The position numbers were made by a program, and so were the translations under genes. The notes under the pieces were generated by a model, which was given only the letters and a program-made list of their open reading frames with translations, was not told the origin of the DNA and searched no databases. A stretch of DNA of 64,000 bases from Fulvimarina sp. (lineage in GTDB: Bacteria > Pseudomonadota > Alphaproteobacteria > Rhizobiales > Rhizobiaceae). The stretch spans positions 82,212 to 146,211 of the forward strand of contig PACL01000039.1 of assembly GCA_002700095.1 (NCBI GenBank), given 5' to 3'. Below, piece after piece: positions 21,754-30,858 of this stretch (within the stretch, counting starts at the first letter, position 1; each line of letters starts with the position of its first letter).

Positions 21754-21870
21754 GGATGTGTCCTTCGTCGGTTGTGGCGGCTGGCTTGCGGGGCGACGGC
21801 GGATCGATGGATCTTTGGACGGGCGCGCTCGGCATGTCCCGCTGCTCCGTCTGATCCGTGGGGCGCGGGG

Positions 21871-21912
21871 ACTCCCCTCTGTCCTGCCGGACATCTCCCC
21901 ACAAGGGGGGAG
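21871..21912. repeat. REP-like intergenic palindromic element, copy 1
   Basis: ACTCCCCTCTGTCCTGCCGGACATCTCCCCACAAGGGGGGAG; inverted relative to the copy at 22035-22078. Confidence 0.6.
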
Positions 21913-22034
21913 ACTGGACCTCGTTTGACCTCGGCCCACACCGGACCTTTCCTCCGTCTGAGCCCGACGATCGGTCGCCACCCCGGCCGCCATGTTCAGA
22001 CATCTCTGGACAGGGATCGCCAAACTCCCAGCCG

Positions 22035-22078
22035 ATCTCCCCCGCGTGGGGGAGATGCCCGGCAGGGCAGAGGGGGGC
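22035..22078. repeat. REP-like intergenic palindromic element, copy 2 (inverted)
   Basis: ATCTCCCCCGCGTGGGGGAGATGCCCGGCAGGGCAGAGGGGGGC. Confidence 0.6.
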
Positions 22079-22213
22079 GCTCCTGCGCTGTCGCCGGCAG
22101 AGCTGTCCTCCGACGAGCCGTCGTCTGGCGAGGAGCCCAAATCCTCGGAAAACCCCGTCGCCCGTCCAGCGACGCCGCAATCGACGGCCGGCTGCCTCAC
22201 CCGATCTCGCCCG

Positions 22214-22570
22214 TCATTCGGCCGCTTCCCTCAATCCCGCCACCTCCTCGGCCAGCGAAAGCTCGATCACCTCGGTTATCGGATCGACCCGGACGGAAAA
22301 CACCCGCACCCGGCCCTCGTCGGGCCCTCGCATCTCGCCGCTGGTCAGCGAGATCACGGCATTGTGGAGCGGACAGGTGACCGAGGCATCATGGACGATC
22401 CCCTGGGAGAGCGGCCCGCCCTTGTGGGGGCAGCGGTCCTCGGTGGCGAAGATGCGGTCCTCGGCGGTGCGGAAGACGGCGATCCGTCCGATGGGCGTCA
22501 CGACGCAGCGGGCGCCGCGGCGGGGAATGTCGGTGACGAGGCCGATCCTGTGCCAGGAGCTGGTCATCAT
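22214..22570 (-). CDS. nirD: Nitrite reductase small subunit (Rieske-type)
   Basis: DRCPHKGGPLSQGIVHDASVTCPLHNAVISL Rieske-like motif; overlaps the nirB stop. Confidence 0.93.
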   Translation of the reverse strand: MMTSSWHRIGLVTDIPRRGARCVVTPIGRIAVFRTAEDRIFATEDRCPHKGGPLSQGIVHDASVTCPLHNAVISLTSGEMRGPDEGRVRVFSVRVDPITEVIELSLAEEVAGLREAAE

Positions 22571-25020
22571 TCGGCGGCCTGCTGGAGGCCGATCGCGGCC
22601 ATGGGCTCGAATTCGTGGCGGGCGACGCCGCCCGTGGCGCGGTCCGCCCAGGGGTCGCGCTGGGAAAACTGCTGGCTGAAGACGAAGCGGTCGTAATAGT
22701 GTCGGCGCTTGCCCGGATCATCGACGATCGCCGCCTGGATGGACTCCATGCCGACCCGTTTGAGCCATTTGTACATGCGCTCGAGATAGTGGCCCTGCTC
22801 GCGGTAGAGCTGGACGAGGGCGACGATGGTCTCCAGCGCCTCGTCCTCGGTCCTGACCTGGGTGAGGACTTCCGTCGGCTTGATGTCGAGGCCGGCGGCG
22901 CCGGCGAAATGGATCTCGAAGCCGGCATCGGTGCAGATGACGCCGACATCCTTGCAGGTCGCCTCGGCGCAGTTGCGCGGGCAGCCGGAGACCGCCATCT
23001 TGACCTTGGCGGGGGTCCAGGAGCCCCACATGAAGCGCTCGATCCGGATGCCGAGGCCGGTGGAATCCTGCGTCCCGAAGCGGCACCAGTCGGTGCCGAC
23101 GCAGGTCTTCACCGTGCGCAGCGCCTTGCCATAGGCGGCGCCCGAGACCATGCCGGCGGCGTTGAGATCGGCCCAGACGGCGGGCAGGTCCTCCTTCTTC
23201 ACGCCGAGCATGTCGATGCGCTGGCCGCCGGTGCATTTGACGGCGGGGATCTGGAACTTGTCGACCACGTCGGCGATGGCCCTGAGCTCATTGGCCGAGG
23301 TCATGCCGCCCCACATGCGCGGGACGACGGAATAGGTGCCGTCCTTCTGGATGTTGGCGTGGACGCGCTCGTTGATGAAGCGCGACTGCTTGTCGTCGAC
23401 ATATTCGCCCGGCCAGTCGGCGAGGAGATAATAGTTCAGCGCCGGCCGGCATTTGGCGCAGCCGCAGGAGGTCTTCCATTCGAGCTCCTGCATGACCTCG
23501 GGGATCGATTTCAGGGCTTTCGCGACGATCAGCCGGCGCACGTCGGCATGGCCGAGATCGGTGCAGGGGCACATCGGCTTGACGGCCTGGGGATTGAAGG
23601 CGTCGCCCAGCGTCAGTGCCATCAGCTGCTCGACGAGGCCGGTGCAGGTGCCGCAGGACGACGAGGCCTTGGTGTGGGCGCGGACCGCGTCGAGGGAGGC
23701 CAGGCCCCTGGCCGTGATCGCCCCGGTGATCTTTCCTTTGCACACGCCGTTGCAGCCGCAGATTTCCGCATCATCCGGCAAGGCTGCAACGGCCGCCATA
23801 GGGTCCAGGGGGGCGCCTCCCTGGTAGGACTGGCCGAAGATCAGCGTCTCGCGCATCTGCGACACGCTGGTCTTCTTCTTCATCAGGTCGAAGAACCAGG
23901 CGCCGTCCGCCGTCTCGCCGTAAAGGACCGCGCCGATGATCGCATCGTCCTTGATGACGAGGCGCTTGTAGACGCCGACCGAGGCGTCGCGCAGCACGAT
24001 CTCCTCGCGGTCGTCGCCTTCCGCGAAGTCGCCGGCGGAAAACAGGTCGATGCCGGTGACCTTCAGCTTGGTCGAGGTGACCGAGCCGAGATAGGCGTTT
24101 TCGCAGGGGCCGCGGAGCTGCGCGGCCACCACCTCGGCCATTTCGTAGAGCGGCGCGACGAGGCCGTAGCACATGCCGCGATGCTCCACGCACTCTCCGA
24201 GGGCGAAGATGTCGGGGTCCGACGTGCGCATGTCGTCGCCGACCCTGATGCCGCGGCCGACGTCGAGGCCGGCCTGTTTCGCGAGATCGGTGGAGGGCCG
24301 GATGCCGACGGCCATGACGACGATCTGAGCGTCGATCACCGTGCCGTCGTCGAGCTTCACGTTCTCGACCTTGTCCTCGCCGAGGATGGCGTGGGTGTTG
24401 GCCCTGGTGACGACATCTATGCCGCGCGCCTTCAGGGAGCGTTCGAGGAGGAAGCCGGCGGCCGGATCGAGCTGGCGCTCCATCAGCGTCGGCATGAGAT
24501 GGAGGACCGTGACGTCCATGCCGCGCAGCTTCAGGCCGGCGGCGGCTTCGAGACCGAGCAGCCCGCCGCCGATGACCACGGCGCGGCCGCCGTTCTTCGC
24601 CGCCTCCAGCATCTTCTCGACGTCGTCGAGGTCGCGATAGGCCAGGACGCCGGGCAGGGTGGAGCCCGGGATCGGCACGATGAAGGGGTTCGAACCGGTG
24701 GCGACGATCAGCTTGTCGTAAGGCGCCGTCGTGCCGTCGGCTGCCGTGACGGTCTTGCCCGCCCGGTCGATCGCCTCGACCCGCTTGCCCTTGTGGAGGG
24801 TGACGCCGTGGGCCGCGTACCAGGCGTCGTCATGGGTGACGATCTCCGCATAGGTCTTTTCGCCGGACAGCACCGGCGAGAGCATCAGCCGGTTGTAGTT
24901 GACGCGCGGCTCGGCGTTGAAGATCGTCACCTCGTACTGGCCGGGGGCCCGTTCGAAGAGGCGTTCGAGGGCACGGCCGGGGGCCATCCCGTTGCCGATG
25001 ACGACGAGTTTCTCAGGCAT
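22567..25020 (-). CDS. nirB: NAD(P)H nitrite reductase large subunit
   Basis: FAD domain MPEKLVVIGNGMAPGRALE, BFD-like CGCNGVCKG, sirohaem/4Fe-4S region KTCVGTDWCRFGTQDS and SGCPRNCAEATCKDVGVI. Confidence 0.96.
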   Translation of the reverse strand: MPEKLVVIGNGMAPGRALERLFERAPGQYEVTIFNAEPRVNYNRLMLSPVLSGEKTYAEIVTHDDAWYAAHGVTLHKGKRVEAIDRAGKTVTAADGTTAPYDKLIVATGSNPFIVPIPGSTLPGVLAYRDLDDVEKMLEAAKNGGRAVVIGGGLLGLEAAAGLKLRGMDVTVLHLMPTLMERQLDPAAGFLLERSLKARGIDVVTRANTHAILGEDKVENVKLDDGTVIDAQIVVMAVGIRPSTDLAKQAGLDVGRGIRVGDDMRTSDPDIFALGECVEHRGMCYGLVAPLYEMAEVVAAQLRGPCENAYLGSVTSTKLKVTGIDLFSAGDFAEGDDREEIVLRDASVGVYKRLVIKDDAIIGAVLYGETADGAWFFDLMKKKTSVSQMRETLIFGQSYQGGAPLDPMAAVAALPDDAEICGCNGVCKGKITGAITARGLASLDAVRAHTKASSSCGTCTGLVEQLMALTLGDAFNPQAVKPMCPCTDLGHADVRRLIVAKALKSIPEVMQELEWKTSCGCAKCRPALNYYLLADWPGEYVDDKQSRFINERVHANIQKDGTYSVVPRMWGGMTSANELRAIADVVDKFQIPAVKCTGGQRIDMLGVKKEDLPAVWADLNAAGMVSGAAYGKALRTVKTCVGTDWCRFGTQDSTGLGIRIERFMWGSWTPAKVKMAVSGCPRNCAEATCKDVGVICTDAGFEIHFAGAAGLDIKPTEVLTQVRTEDEALETIVALVQLYREQGHYLERMYKWLKRVGMESIQAAIVDDPGKRRHYYDRFVFSQQFSQRDPWADRATGGVARHEFEPMAAIGLQQAAE

Positions 25021-25099
25021 GGAAGGCTCCATGGTTCAGGCGATTGTCGTCGGCCGCGTTGCCACTTAAGATGGCGCCAACCGAGCCGGGGCGGGGGCG

Positions 25100-25396
25100 A
25101 TGGCGGGCGAAGTCTTCGACTGGGACGAGGCGAAGCGGCGGGCGAACCTCGCCAAGCACGGCGTCGATTTTTCGCTGGCGCGCGAATTTTACTGGGACAT
25201 CGCCGTCATCGAGAGGGACGGCCGAAACGACTATGGCGAGGACCGGCTTTCCGTCACGGCGCCCTTGCTGGGCCGTCTCCACGTCATGATCTATGTGGTT
25301 CGGGACGGCATGATCCGGATCATCAGCCTTCGCCGGGCGAACAAGCGAGAAAGGCGACGTTATGAAGAAGCGATGGCAGACCGAGCCGATAAGTGA
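25100..25396 (+). CDS. brnT: BrnT family toxin
   Basis: FDWDEAKRRANLAKHGVDFSLAREFYWD...RLHVMIYVVRDGMIRIISLRRANKRERRRYEE. Confidence 0.9.
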   Translation: MAGEVFDWDEAKRRANLAKHGVDFSLAREFYWDIAVIERDGRNDYGEDRLSVTAPLLGRLHVMIYVVRDGMIRIISLRRANKRERRRYEEAMADRADK

Positions 25397-25658
25397 CGAG
25401 GAAGACGCGGCGATCACCGCGGCGGCCCTGTCGGACCCCGACAACCCGCCGCTGACCGACGAGCAGATGGACCGCATGCGCCCGGCGCGGGACGTGATGC
25501 CGCGCGAGCTGTTCGAGAGGCTGACCGAAACCCGGGCCGTCTTCGTGCCGGAAAAGACCGTCGCGACCTTCAAGAAGGCGTTCGGCGCCGACTGGGAAGA
25601 GGCGATGCGCGATGTCCTGCGCGAGGCGGCCGAGCGGAAGGACGAGGCGGCGGAGTAG
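25362..25658 (+). CDS. brnA: BrnA family antitoxin
   Basis: SDEEDAAITAAALSDPDNPPLTDEQMDRMRPARDVMPRELFE; overlaps the 3' end of brnT in another frame, as usual for brnTA. Confidence 0.85.
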   Translation: MKKRWQTEPISDEEDAAITAAALSDPDNPPLTDEQMDRMRPARDVMPRELFERLTETRAVFVPEKTVATFKKAFGADWEEAMRDVLREAAERKDEAAE

Positions 25659-25686
25659 TCTCCGGTCCGGGGGCAGGTACGAACCA

Positions 25687-27456
25687 TCAGGCCGCCTCCC
25701 TGGCCTTTGCGGATGGTGCTGGCTTGCCATCCTCGGCGGCAGATGTTCCCGCGGCGGGCCTCGCGCCCCCCTCGTATTCTTCGAGGAAATCGAGCAGTTC
25801 CTGGCGGGTGCGCCAGTAGTCGGGATGCTCCAAGAGCGCCTTGCGGCTGCGCGGGCGGGGCAGATCGACGCTCATGATCTTGCCGATCCTCGCCTTCGGA
25901 CCGTTGGTCATCATCACCACCCGGTCGGCGAGGAGGATCGCCTCGTCGACGTCGTGGGTGACGCAGATCGCGGTTACCTGGGTGCGCTTCCAGACGTCCA
26001 TCAGGACGTCCTGCAGCTCCCAGCGCGTCAGCGAATCCAGCATGCCGAAGGGCTCGTCGAGGAGGAGCAGCTTCGGCGACAAGGCGAAGGCGCGGGCGAT
26101 GCCGACCCGCTGCTTCATGCCGTTGGAAAGGTCGGCCGCCTTGCGGTGCATGGCATCGGCGAGCCCCACCCGGTGGAGATAATGCTCGACCACGTCGCGG
26201 CGCTCGGCGGGGGCGGCGTTGGGATAGACCCGGTCGACGCCGAGCGCGACGTTTTCGCGGGCGGTCAGCCAGGGCATCAGCGACGGCGCCTGGAACACCA
26301 CGGCGCGGTCCGGCCCGGCGCCCGAAACCTCGCGGCCGTCGAGGATGATGCCGCCGGAGGAGATGTCGGTCAGCCCCGCGGCCATCGACAGCACCGTCGA
26401 CTTGCCGCAGCCCGAATGGCCGATCAGCGTGACGAACTCGCCCTGGCGCATCGTCAGGTCGAAGCCGTCGACGACGGTGAGCGGCCCCTTCGGTGTCGGA
26501 TAGACCTTGCGCACCTCGAAGAACTCGGCGAAGCCGCGCTCGATCGGCGAGCGGGCGGCGTCGAGATAGGCCTTGGGCAGATCCGGCGAGGGGGTGCGCT
26601 TCTTCGAACCGAGGGTGATCGGCGTGACGTTGGGCAGGGCGACGGCGTCGCCGGCCTCGGCGCTGGCATGCCGGCCCTTTTCGACGAGATAGCCGGTGAT
26701 CTCGCGGCGCAGGCGCTTGAAGGTCTCGTTGCCGTTCATCGATCCGCGCTCTCGCGGATGCGGCAGATCGACGGCGAATGAGGGTCCGAGCGAGGCGCGC
26801 GGGCCGGGATCGAGCGGGATGATCCGGTCGGCGAGGAGGATCGCCTCGTCTACGTCGTTGGTGATGAGGACGATGGTCTTCTTCTCGATCTGAGAGATCG
26901 CGGCGAACTCGTCCTGGAGCTTGCCCCGGGTGAGCGCGTCAAGGGCCGAGAGCGGCTCGTCGAGGAGGAGGATCTCGGGGCTCATGGCGAGCGCCCGCGC
27001 CACCGAGACGCGCTGGCGCATGCCGCCGGAAAGCTCGGCCGGCTTGCGGCTCTCGGCATGGGAGAGGCCGACCATGGCGATGTATCTGTCGATCCGGGCG
27101 TTGCGCTCGGCCTTCGAAGCCTTGGCGAAGACGGTGTCCACGGCGAGCGCGACATTGCCGCGAACCGACAGCCAGGGCATCAGCGAATAGGACTGGAAGA
27201 CGACGCCGCGCTCGGGGCCGGGGCCGGTGACCGGCTTGCCCTTCATCAGGACCTTTCCGGCATCCGGCGCGATCAGCCCGGCCAGCAGCGAGATCAGCGT
27301 GGTCTTGCCGGAACCGGAGAAGCCGACGATGGCGATGAACTCGCCTTCCGCGACCGTCAGATCGACGTCCTTCAGGATCTCGGCGCGGTGCTTGCCCTCG
27401 CCATAGGCCTTCGAGACCTTGTTCAGCTCGATGATCGGGGTCGGCGCCATATCCAT
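25687..27456 (-). CDS. nrtCD: Nitrate ABC transporter ATP-binding protein with two fused ABC domains (NrtC/NrtD-like)
   Basis: Two Walker A motifs (GFSGSGKTTL and GHSGCGKSTV) and two signature motifs (LSGGMRQRVSVARA and LSNGMKQRVGIARA) in one 589-aa ORF; start ATG 27456 overlaps the permease stop. Confidence 0.92.
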   Translation of the reverse strand: MDMAPTPIIELNKVSKAYGEGKHRAEILKDVDLTVAEGEFIAIVGFSGSGKTTLISLLAGLIAPDAGKVLMKGKPVTGPGPERGVVFQSYSLMPWLSVRGNVALAVDTVFAKASKAERNARIDRYIAMVGLSHAESRKPAELSGGMRQRVSVARALAMSPEILLLDEPLSALDALTRGKLQDEFAAISQIEKKTIVLITNDVDEAILLADRIIPLDPGPRASLGPSFAVDLPHPRERGSMNGNETFKRLRREITGYLVEKGRHASAEAGDAVALPNVTPITLGSKKRTPSPDLPKAYLDAARSPIERGFAEFFEVRKVYPTPKGPLTVVDGFDLTMRQGEFVTLIGHSGCGKSTVLSMAAGLTDISSGGIILDGREVSGAGPDRAVVFQAPSLMPWLTARENVALGVDRVYPNAAPAERRDVVEHYLHRVGLADAMHRKAADLSNGMKQRVGIARAFALSPKLLLLDEPFGMLDSLTRWELQDVLMDVWKRTQVTAICVTHDVDEAILLADRVVMMTNGPKARIGKIMSVDLPRPRSRKALLEHPDYWRTRQELLDFLEEYEGGARPAAGTSAAEDGKPAPSAKAREAA

Positions 27457-28550
27457 CACCGCGTGCCGGAGAAGGTGAAGGCGGCCTGCAGCGCGGCCAT
27501 GATCCGGTCGAGGACGAAGCCGACGATGCCGATGGTGATGACCGCGACGATGATCCTGGCGAGCGAATCCGACGAGCCGTTCTGGAACTCGTCCCAGACG
27601 AACTTGCCGAGGCCGGGATTCTGGGCGAGCATCTCGGCGGCGATCAGCACCATCCAGCCCACACCGAGCGACAGCCGCAGGCCGGTGAAGATCAGCGGCA
27701 TCGCCGAGGGCAGCACCAGCTTGGTGATGGTCTTCGTCGTCGACAGCTGCAGCACCTTGCCGACATTGACGAGGTCCTTGTCGATCGAGGCGACGCCGAG
27801 GGCGGTGTTGATCAGCGTCGGCCAGAGCGAGCAGAGCATCACGGTGATGGCCGAGACGACCATTGACTTCGGCATGGCGTCGGAGGCGTTCACGTAGAGC
27901 GCCGAGACGATCATCGTGACGATCGGCAGCCAGGCCAGCGGCGAGACCGGCTTGAAGATCTGGATCAGCGGGTTGAGCGCGCCGCTGACGGTCGGCGACA
28001 GGCCGCAGGCGATGCCGACCGGCACGGCGATGATCGTGGCGAGGACGAAGCCGAGGAAGACGGTCTTCAGCGAGGTGAGGATCTGCTCGGGATAGGTCGG
28101 CGCGCCGGTATAGTCGCGGATTTTCACCCGGTCGGCATGGCCGGCCTCGACGAGCTTCTGGTTGCGGGCCTCCTGGCGCTCGTAGAACTCCGCCTTGTCG
28201 GCGGAGGTGCGCTGGTAGTCGGCATAGAGCGCCTCGGCCTGGCCCCAGACGGCGGCGGGGCCCGGCACCGTGCCGAGCGAGGTCTGCACCTGCGGGGCAA
28301 GCGCCGCCCAGGCGGCGAGGAAGGCAAGAATGCCGATCAGCGGCACAACCAGCCCCATCCAGAGCCCCTTCAGATTGGCGCGGGGATCGTCGCCGGCGGC
28401 GATCTTCATGATCGGCACGGTCCAGCCGAGGCCGATGGCGGTCAGCGGGCCGGACGCCCGGGTGATGCGCATCATGCGCGTCTCGCGCTTCAGCACCCGG
28501 CGCGCTTCGGCCGAAGGCACGTCGCCCATGAAGTCGGAGGCGGTGGTCAT
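27456..28550 (-). CDS. nrtB: Nitrate ABC transporter permease
   Basis: Multi-TM BPD-transport inner-membrane protein, LSLGVGWMVLIAAEMLAQNPGLGKFVWDEFQNG; adjacent to nrtA and nrtCD. Confidence 0.92.
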   Translation of the reverse strand: MTTASDFMGDVPSAEARRVLKRETRMMRITRASGPLTAIGLGWTVPIMKIAAGDDPRANLKGLWMGLVVPLIGILAFLAAWAALAPQVQTSLGTVPGPAAVWGQAEALYADYQRTSADKAEFYERQEARNQKLVEAGHADRVKIRDYTGAPTYPEQILTSLKTVFLGFVLATIIAVPVGIACGLSPTVSGALNPLIQIFKPVSPLAWLPIVTMIVSALYVNASDAMPKSMVVSAITVMLCSLWPTLINTALGVASIDKDLVNVGKVLQLSTTKTITKLVLPSAMPLIFTGLRLSLGVGWMVLIAAEMLAQNPGLGKFVWDEFQNGSSDSLARIIVAVITIGIVGFVLDRIMAALQAAFTFSGTR

Positions 28551-28634
28551 CTCGCCATGTCCTCAAATGGAGTTTGGATTGCCGCATCTGGGTCCGCGGC
28601 GAGCGCCTCGCCGCGGAGCGGCCGTGTCGGCCGG

Positions 28635-30017
28635 TCAGTTCGAGAGGCTCGCGACGTCCTCGTCGCCCTTCAGGCCGATCTCGAATTTCTGCAGATATTC
28701 GTTGGGCCGCGAGCCGTCATATTCGACGCCATCAATGAACTCGGCCGTCGAGGGCTTGTAGCCGTCGGTCTCGGGAATGTCGGCGGCGTCGAGGAGGCCG
28801 TCGTCGATGAGCGAGGCGGCGGCCTGTCTGTAGATGTCCGGGCGGTAGACGCTTTTGGCCGTCTCGGCATACCAGTCGTCGGACTTCTCTTCCGCGATCT
28901 GGCCCCAGCGGCGCATCTGGGTGAGATACCAGACGGCGTCGGAGTAATAGGGATAGGTGGCGAACTTCTTGAAGAAGACGTTGAAGTCCGGCGCCGGGCG
29001 CTTGTCGCCCTTCTCGTATTCGAAGGTGCCGGTCATCGAATTGGCGATGACTTCGGCGTCGGCGCCGACATATTCGGGCCGCGCCAGGATCTCGACGGCC
29101 TCCTTGCGGTTTTCCGGGCTTTCGTCGAGCCATTTGCCGGCGCGGATCAGCGCCTTGGTGAGGGCGATCGTCGTCTGCGGGTTCTCCTCGACGAACTTCG
29201 CGGTCAGGCCGAAGACCTTTTCCGGATTGTCCTTCCAGATCTCGTAGTCGGTGATGACCGGCACGCCGATGCCCTTGAAGACGGCCGCCTGGTTCCACGG
29301 CTCGCCGACGCAGTAGCCCTGGATGGTGCCGGCCTCGAGCGTCGCCGGCATCTGCGGCGGCGGCGTGACGGAGAGGAGAACGTCGGCCTTCACCTGGCCG
29401 GACGTGTCCGACGGCGTGTAGTAGCCGGGGTTCAGCCCGCCGGCGGCGAGCCAGTAGCGCAGCTCGTAATTGTGGGTCGAGACCGGGAAGACCATGCCCA
29501 TGTTGAAGGGCTTGCCCGACGCCTTGTACTGTTCGACCACCGGCTTCAGGGCGCTCGCCGAAATCGGATGCTGCGGCCTGCCCTCGGCATCCTTGGCGAT
29601 GTGCGTCTTCATCTCGGCCCAGACGGCGTTGGAGACGGTGATGCCGTTGCCGTTGAGGTCCATCGAGAAGGGCGTGACGATATGCGCCTTCGTGCCGTAG
29701 CCGATGGTGGCGGCCAGCGGCTGGCCGGCCAGCATGTGGGCGCCGTCGAGTTCGCCGGTGATCACCCGGTCGAGCAGCACCTTCCAGTTCGCCTGGGGCT
29801 CGATGGTGACGTAGAGACCCTCGTCCTCGAAGAAGTGCTTCTCCTTGGCGATGGCGAGCGGCGCCATGTCGGTCAGCTTGATGAAGCCGAACTTCAGCTC
29901 GTCCTTTTCGGGGATCAGCATCTCGGCGGAAGCCGGCAGAACCGTCAGGGCGGCTCCGGCGATGGCTGCGCGAAGAAGAAGACGGCGGGTAATCGCAGTC
30001 AGGATCGGCATGAACAA
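28635..30017 (-). CDS. nrtA: Nitrate ABC transporter substrate-binding protein
   Basis: Twin-Arg-like leader ([23 protein letters not shown]), [72 protein letters not shown]. Confidence 0.94.
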   Translation of the reverse strand: MFMPILTAITRRLLLRAAIAGAALTVLPASAEMLIPEKDELKFGFIKLTDMAPLAIAKEKHFFEDEGLYVTIEPQANWKVLLDRVITGELDGAHMLAGQPLAATIGYGTKAHIVTPFSMDLNGNGITVSNAVWAEMKTHIAKDAEGRPQHPISASALKPVVEQYKASGKPFNMGMVFPVSTHNYELRYWLAAGGLNPGYYTPSDTSGQVKADVLLSVTPPPQMPATLEAGTIQGYCVGEPWNQAAVFKGIGVPVITDYEIWKDNPEKVFGLTAKFVEENPQTTIALTKALIRAGKWLDESPENRKEAVEILARPEYVGADAEVIANSMTGTFEYEKGDKRPAPDFNVFFKKFATYPYYSDAVWYLTQMRRWGQIAEEKSDDWYAETAKSVYRPDIYRQAAASLIDDGLLDAADIPETDGYKPSTAEFIDGVEYDGSRPNEYLQKFEIGLKGDEDVASLSN

Positions 30018-30070
30018 AGCTCTCCCGTGGCCTGGCGTGGAAACGCACCGGCTTGGCGATGTCTGGAAAA

Positions 30071-30142
30071 AGAAAAAGGCTGCCCGACCCTTCCCGTCAC
30101 GACCCGAAGTCTGTGACGATGCAAAGAAGTGTCGGCAGCCTT
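30071..30142 (-). terminator. Leader intrinsic terminator upstream of nrtA
   Basis: Minus strand AAGGCTGCCGAC...GTCGGGCAGCCTT followed by TTTCTTTTT; 12-bp stem with one bulged G. Confidence 0.8.
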
Positions 30143-30168
30143 GCCAGTGGCGCCCGCCCTTGGACGCC
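30133..30168 (-). promoter_or_regulatory. Putative NasT (ANTAR) antitermination target: tandem hexaloop hairpins
   Basis: Minus strand P1 GGCGTCC-AAGGGC-GGGCGCC (7 bp) at 30149-30168 and P2 TGGC-AAGGCT-GCCG (4 bp) at 30133-30146; both loops have A1 and G4, and P2 overlaps the terminator 5' arm. Confidence 0.75.
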
Positions 30169-30417
30169 GAATGCTGAAGACGACTATGGTCGCCTCACGG
30201 AACCCTGTTTAGAACAAGCCGAAGCGTGGTGCAATGCGAAATGGGGGATTTACGCGAGATTTTTGGGCGGTAGGAGATTATGAATAGAATTTAGGCAGGA
30301 TGAATTCGCCTTAGGCATCTCGGGTGCAAGCCAAGTGTGCAAGCGCACGCCCTTTCGCATACCACTGAAAACGAGCACTCGCGGAGGGATCAACGTAGCT
30401 CATGACAATTGAGCTCT

Positions 30418-30612
30418 TCAGAAATGTTTCGAAAGGCCGGCGTCCTTGAGAGATTGGTTCGCGGTGTGCCGCGACTTGATATCGGAATCGACGGTGAAGT
30501 AACGGCCCGTGATCGGACTGTACCAGATCTCATGATCACCTCTTCCCTGCCGGTGAAACCAACAGCCGGCGGCCAGAAGAAGTGTCTTCAATTCTCGGGT
30601 GTAGCCTGGCAT
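30418..30612 (-). CDS. hicA: HicA-like toxin
   Basis: MPGYTRELKTLLLAAGCWFHRQGRGDHEIWYSPITGRYFTVDSDIKSRHTANQSLKDAGL, HicA dsRBD-like fold with GDHEIW (usual motif GSHxxW). Confidence 0.85.
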   Translation of the reverse strand: MPGYTRELKTLLLAAGCWFHRQGRGDHEIWYSPITGRYFTVDSDIKSRHTANQSLKDAGLSKHF

Positions 30613-30615
30613 CGT

Positions 30616-30858
30616 TCAATGCCGGGGATTTGGGATCCGGGACAACTGCTCCGCCATGAAGTGCACCGGAATTTCAGACGTCTCGTAGCTGGGGCCGTTG
30701 AGTTCGATCAGATCCGCAAGTGCTCCGAAAACCTTGTCCCTCAGGCGGTCCAGGCTGGCTGCCTCGATCGACAGGCCGGCGACGTCGTCGCTGCTGGCAA
30801 CCCAGACGCTCGCCTCCTCGTCCCAAACCGCTCGCACGATGATCGACGCATGACGCAT
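30616..30858 (-). CDS. DUF1902 family protein (putative HicB-like antitoxin)
   Basis: ASIIVRAVWDEEASVWVASSDDVAGLSIEAASLDRLRDKVFGALADLIELNG; immediately upstream of hicA; SD-like GGAGAA before the ATG. Confidence 0.8.
   Translation of the reverse strand: MRHASIIVRAVWDEEASVWVASSDDVAGLSIEAASLDRLRDKVFGALADLIELNGPSYETSEIPVHFMAEQLSRIPNPRH

Noticed and set aside
21754-22200. 149-aa N-terminal extension of the nasA ORF in the track
   Set aside because: Translates the REP-like elements and intergenic region; the real start is MDAAPTRKSVRTTCAYCG at 21753.
22615-25365. 916-aa plus-strand ORF antisense to nirB
   Set aside because: GC-shadow ORF; composition typical of antisense reading, and the opposite strand encodes a clear NirB.
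27457-28587. N-terminal half of the 966-aa ORF containing nrtCD
   Set aside because: Out-of-frame reading of nrtB; the fused ATPase starts at 27456.
30324-30344. Direct repeat GTGCAAGC-N5-GTGCAAGC upstream of nrtA as an NtrC-like site
   Set aside because: Does not match the GCAC-N-GTGC type dyad, and no convincing sigma54 -24/-12 element was found nearby; too weak to call.
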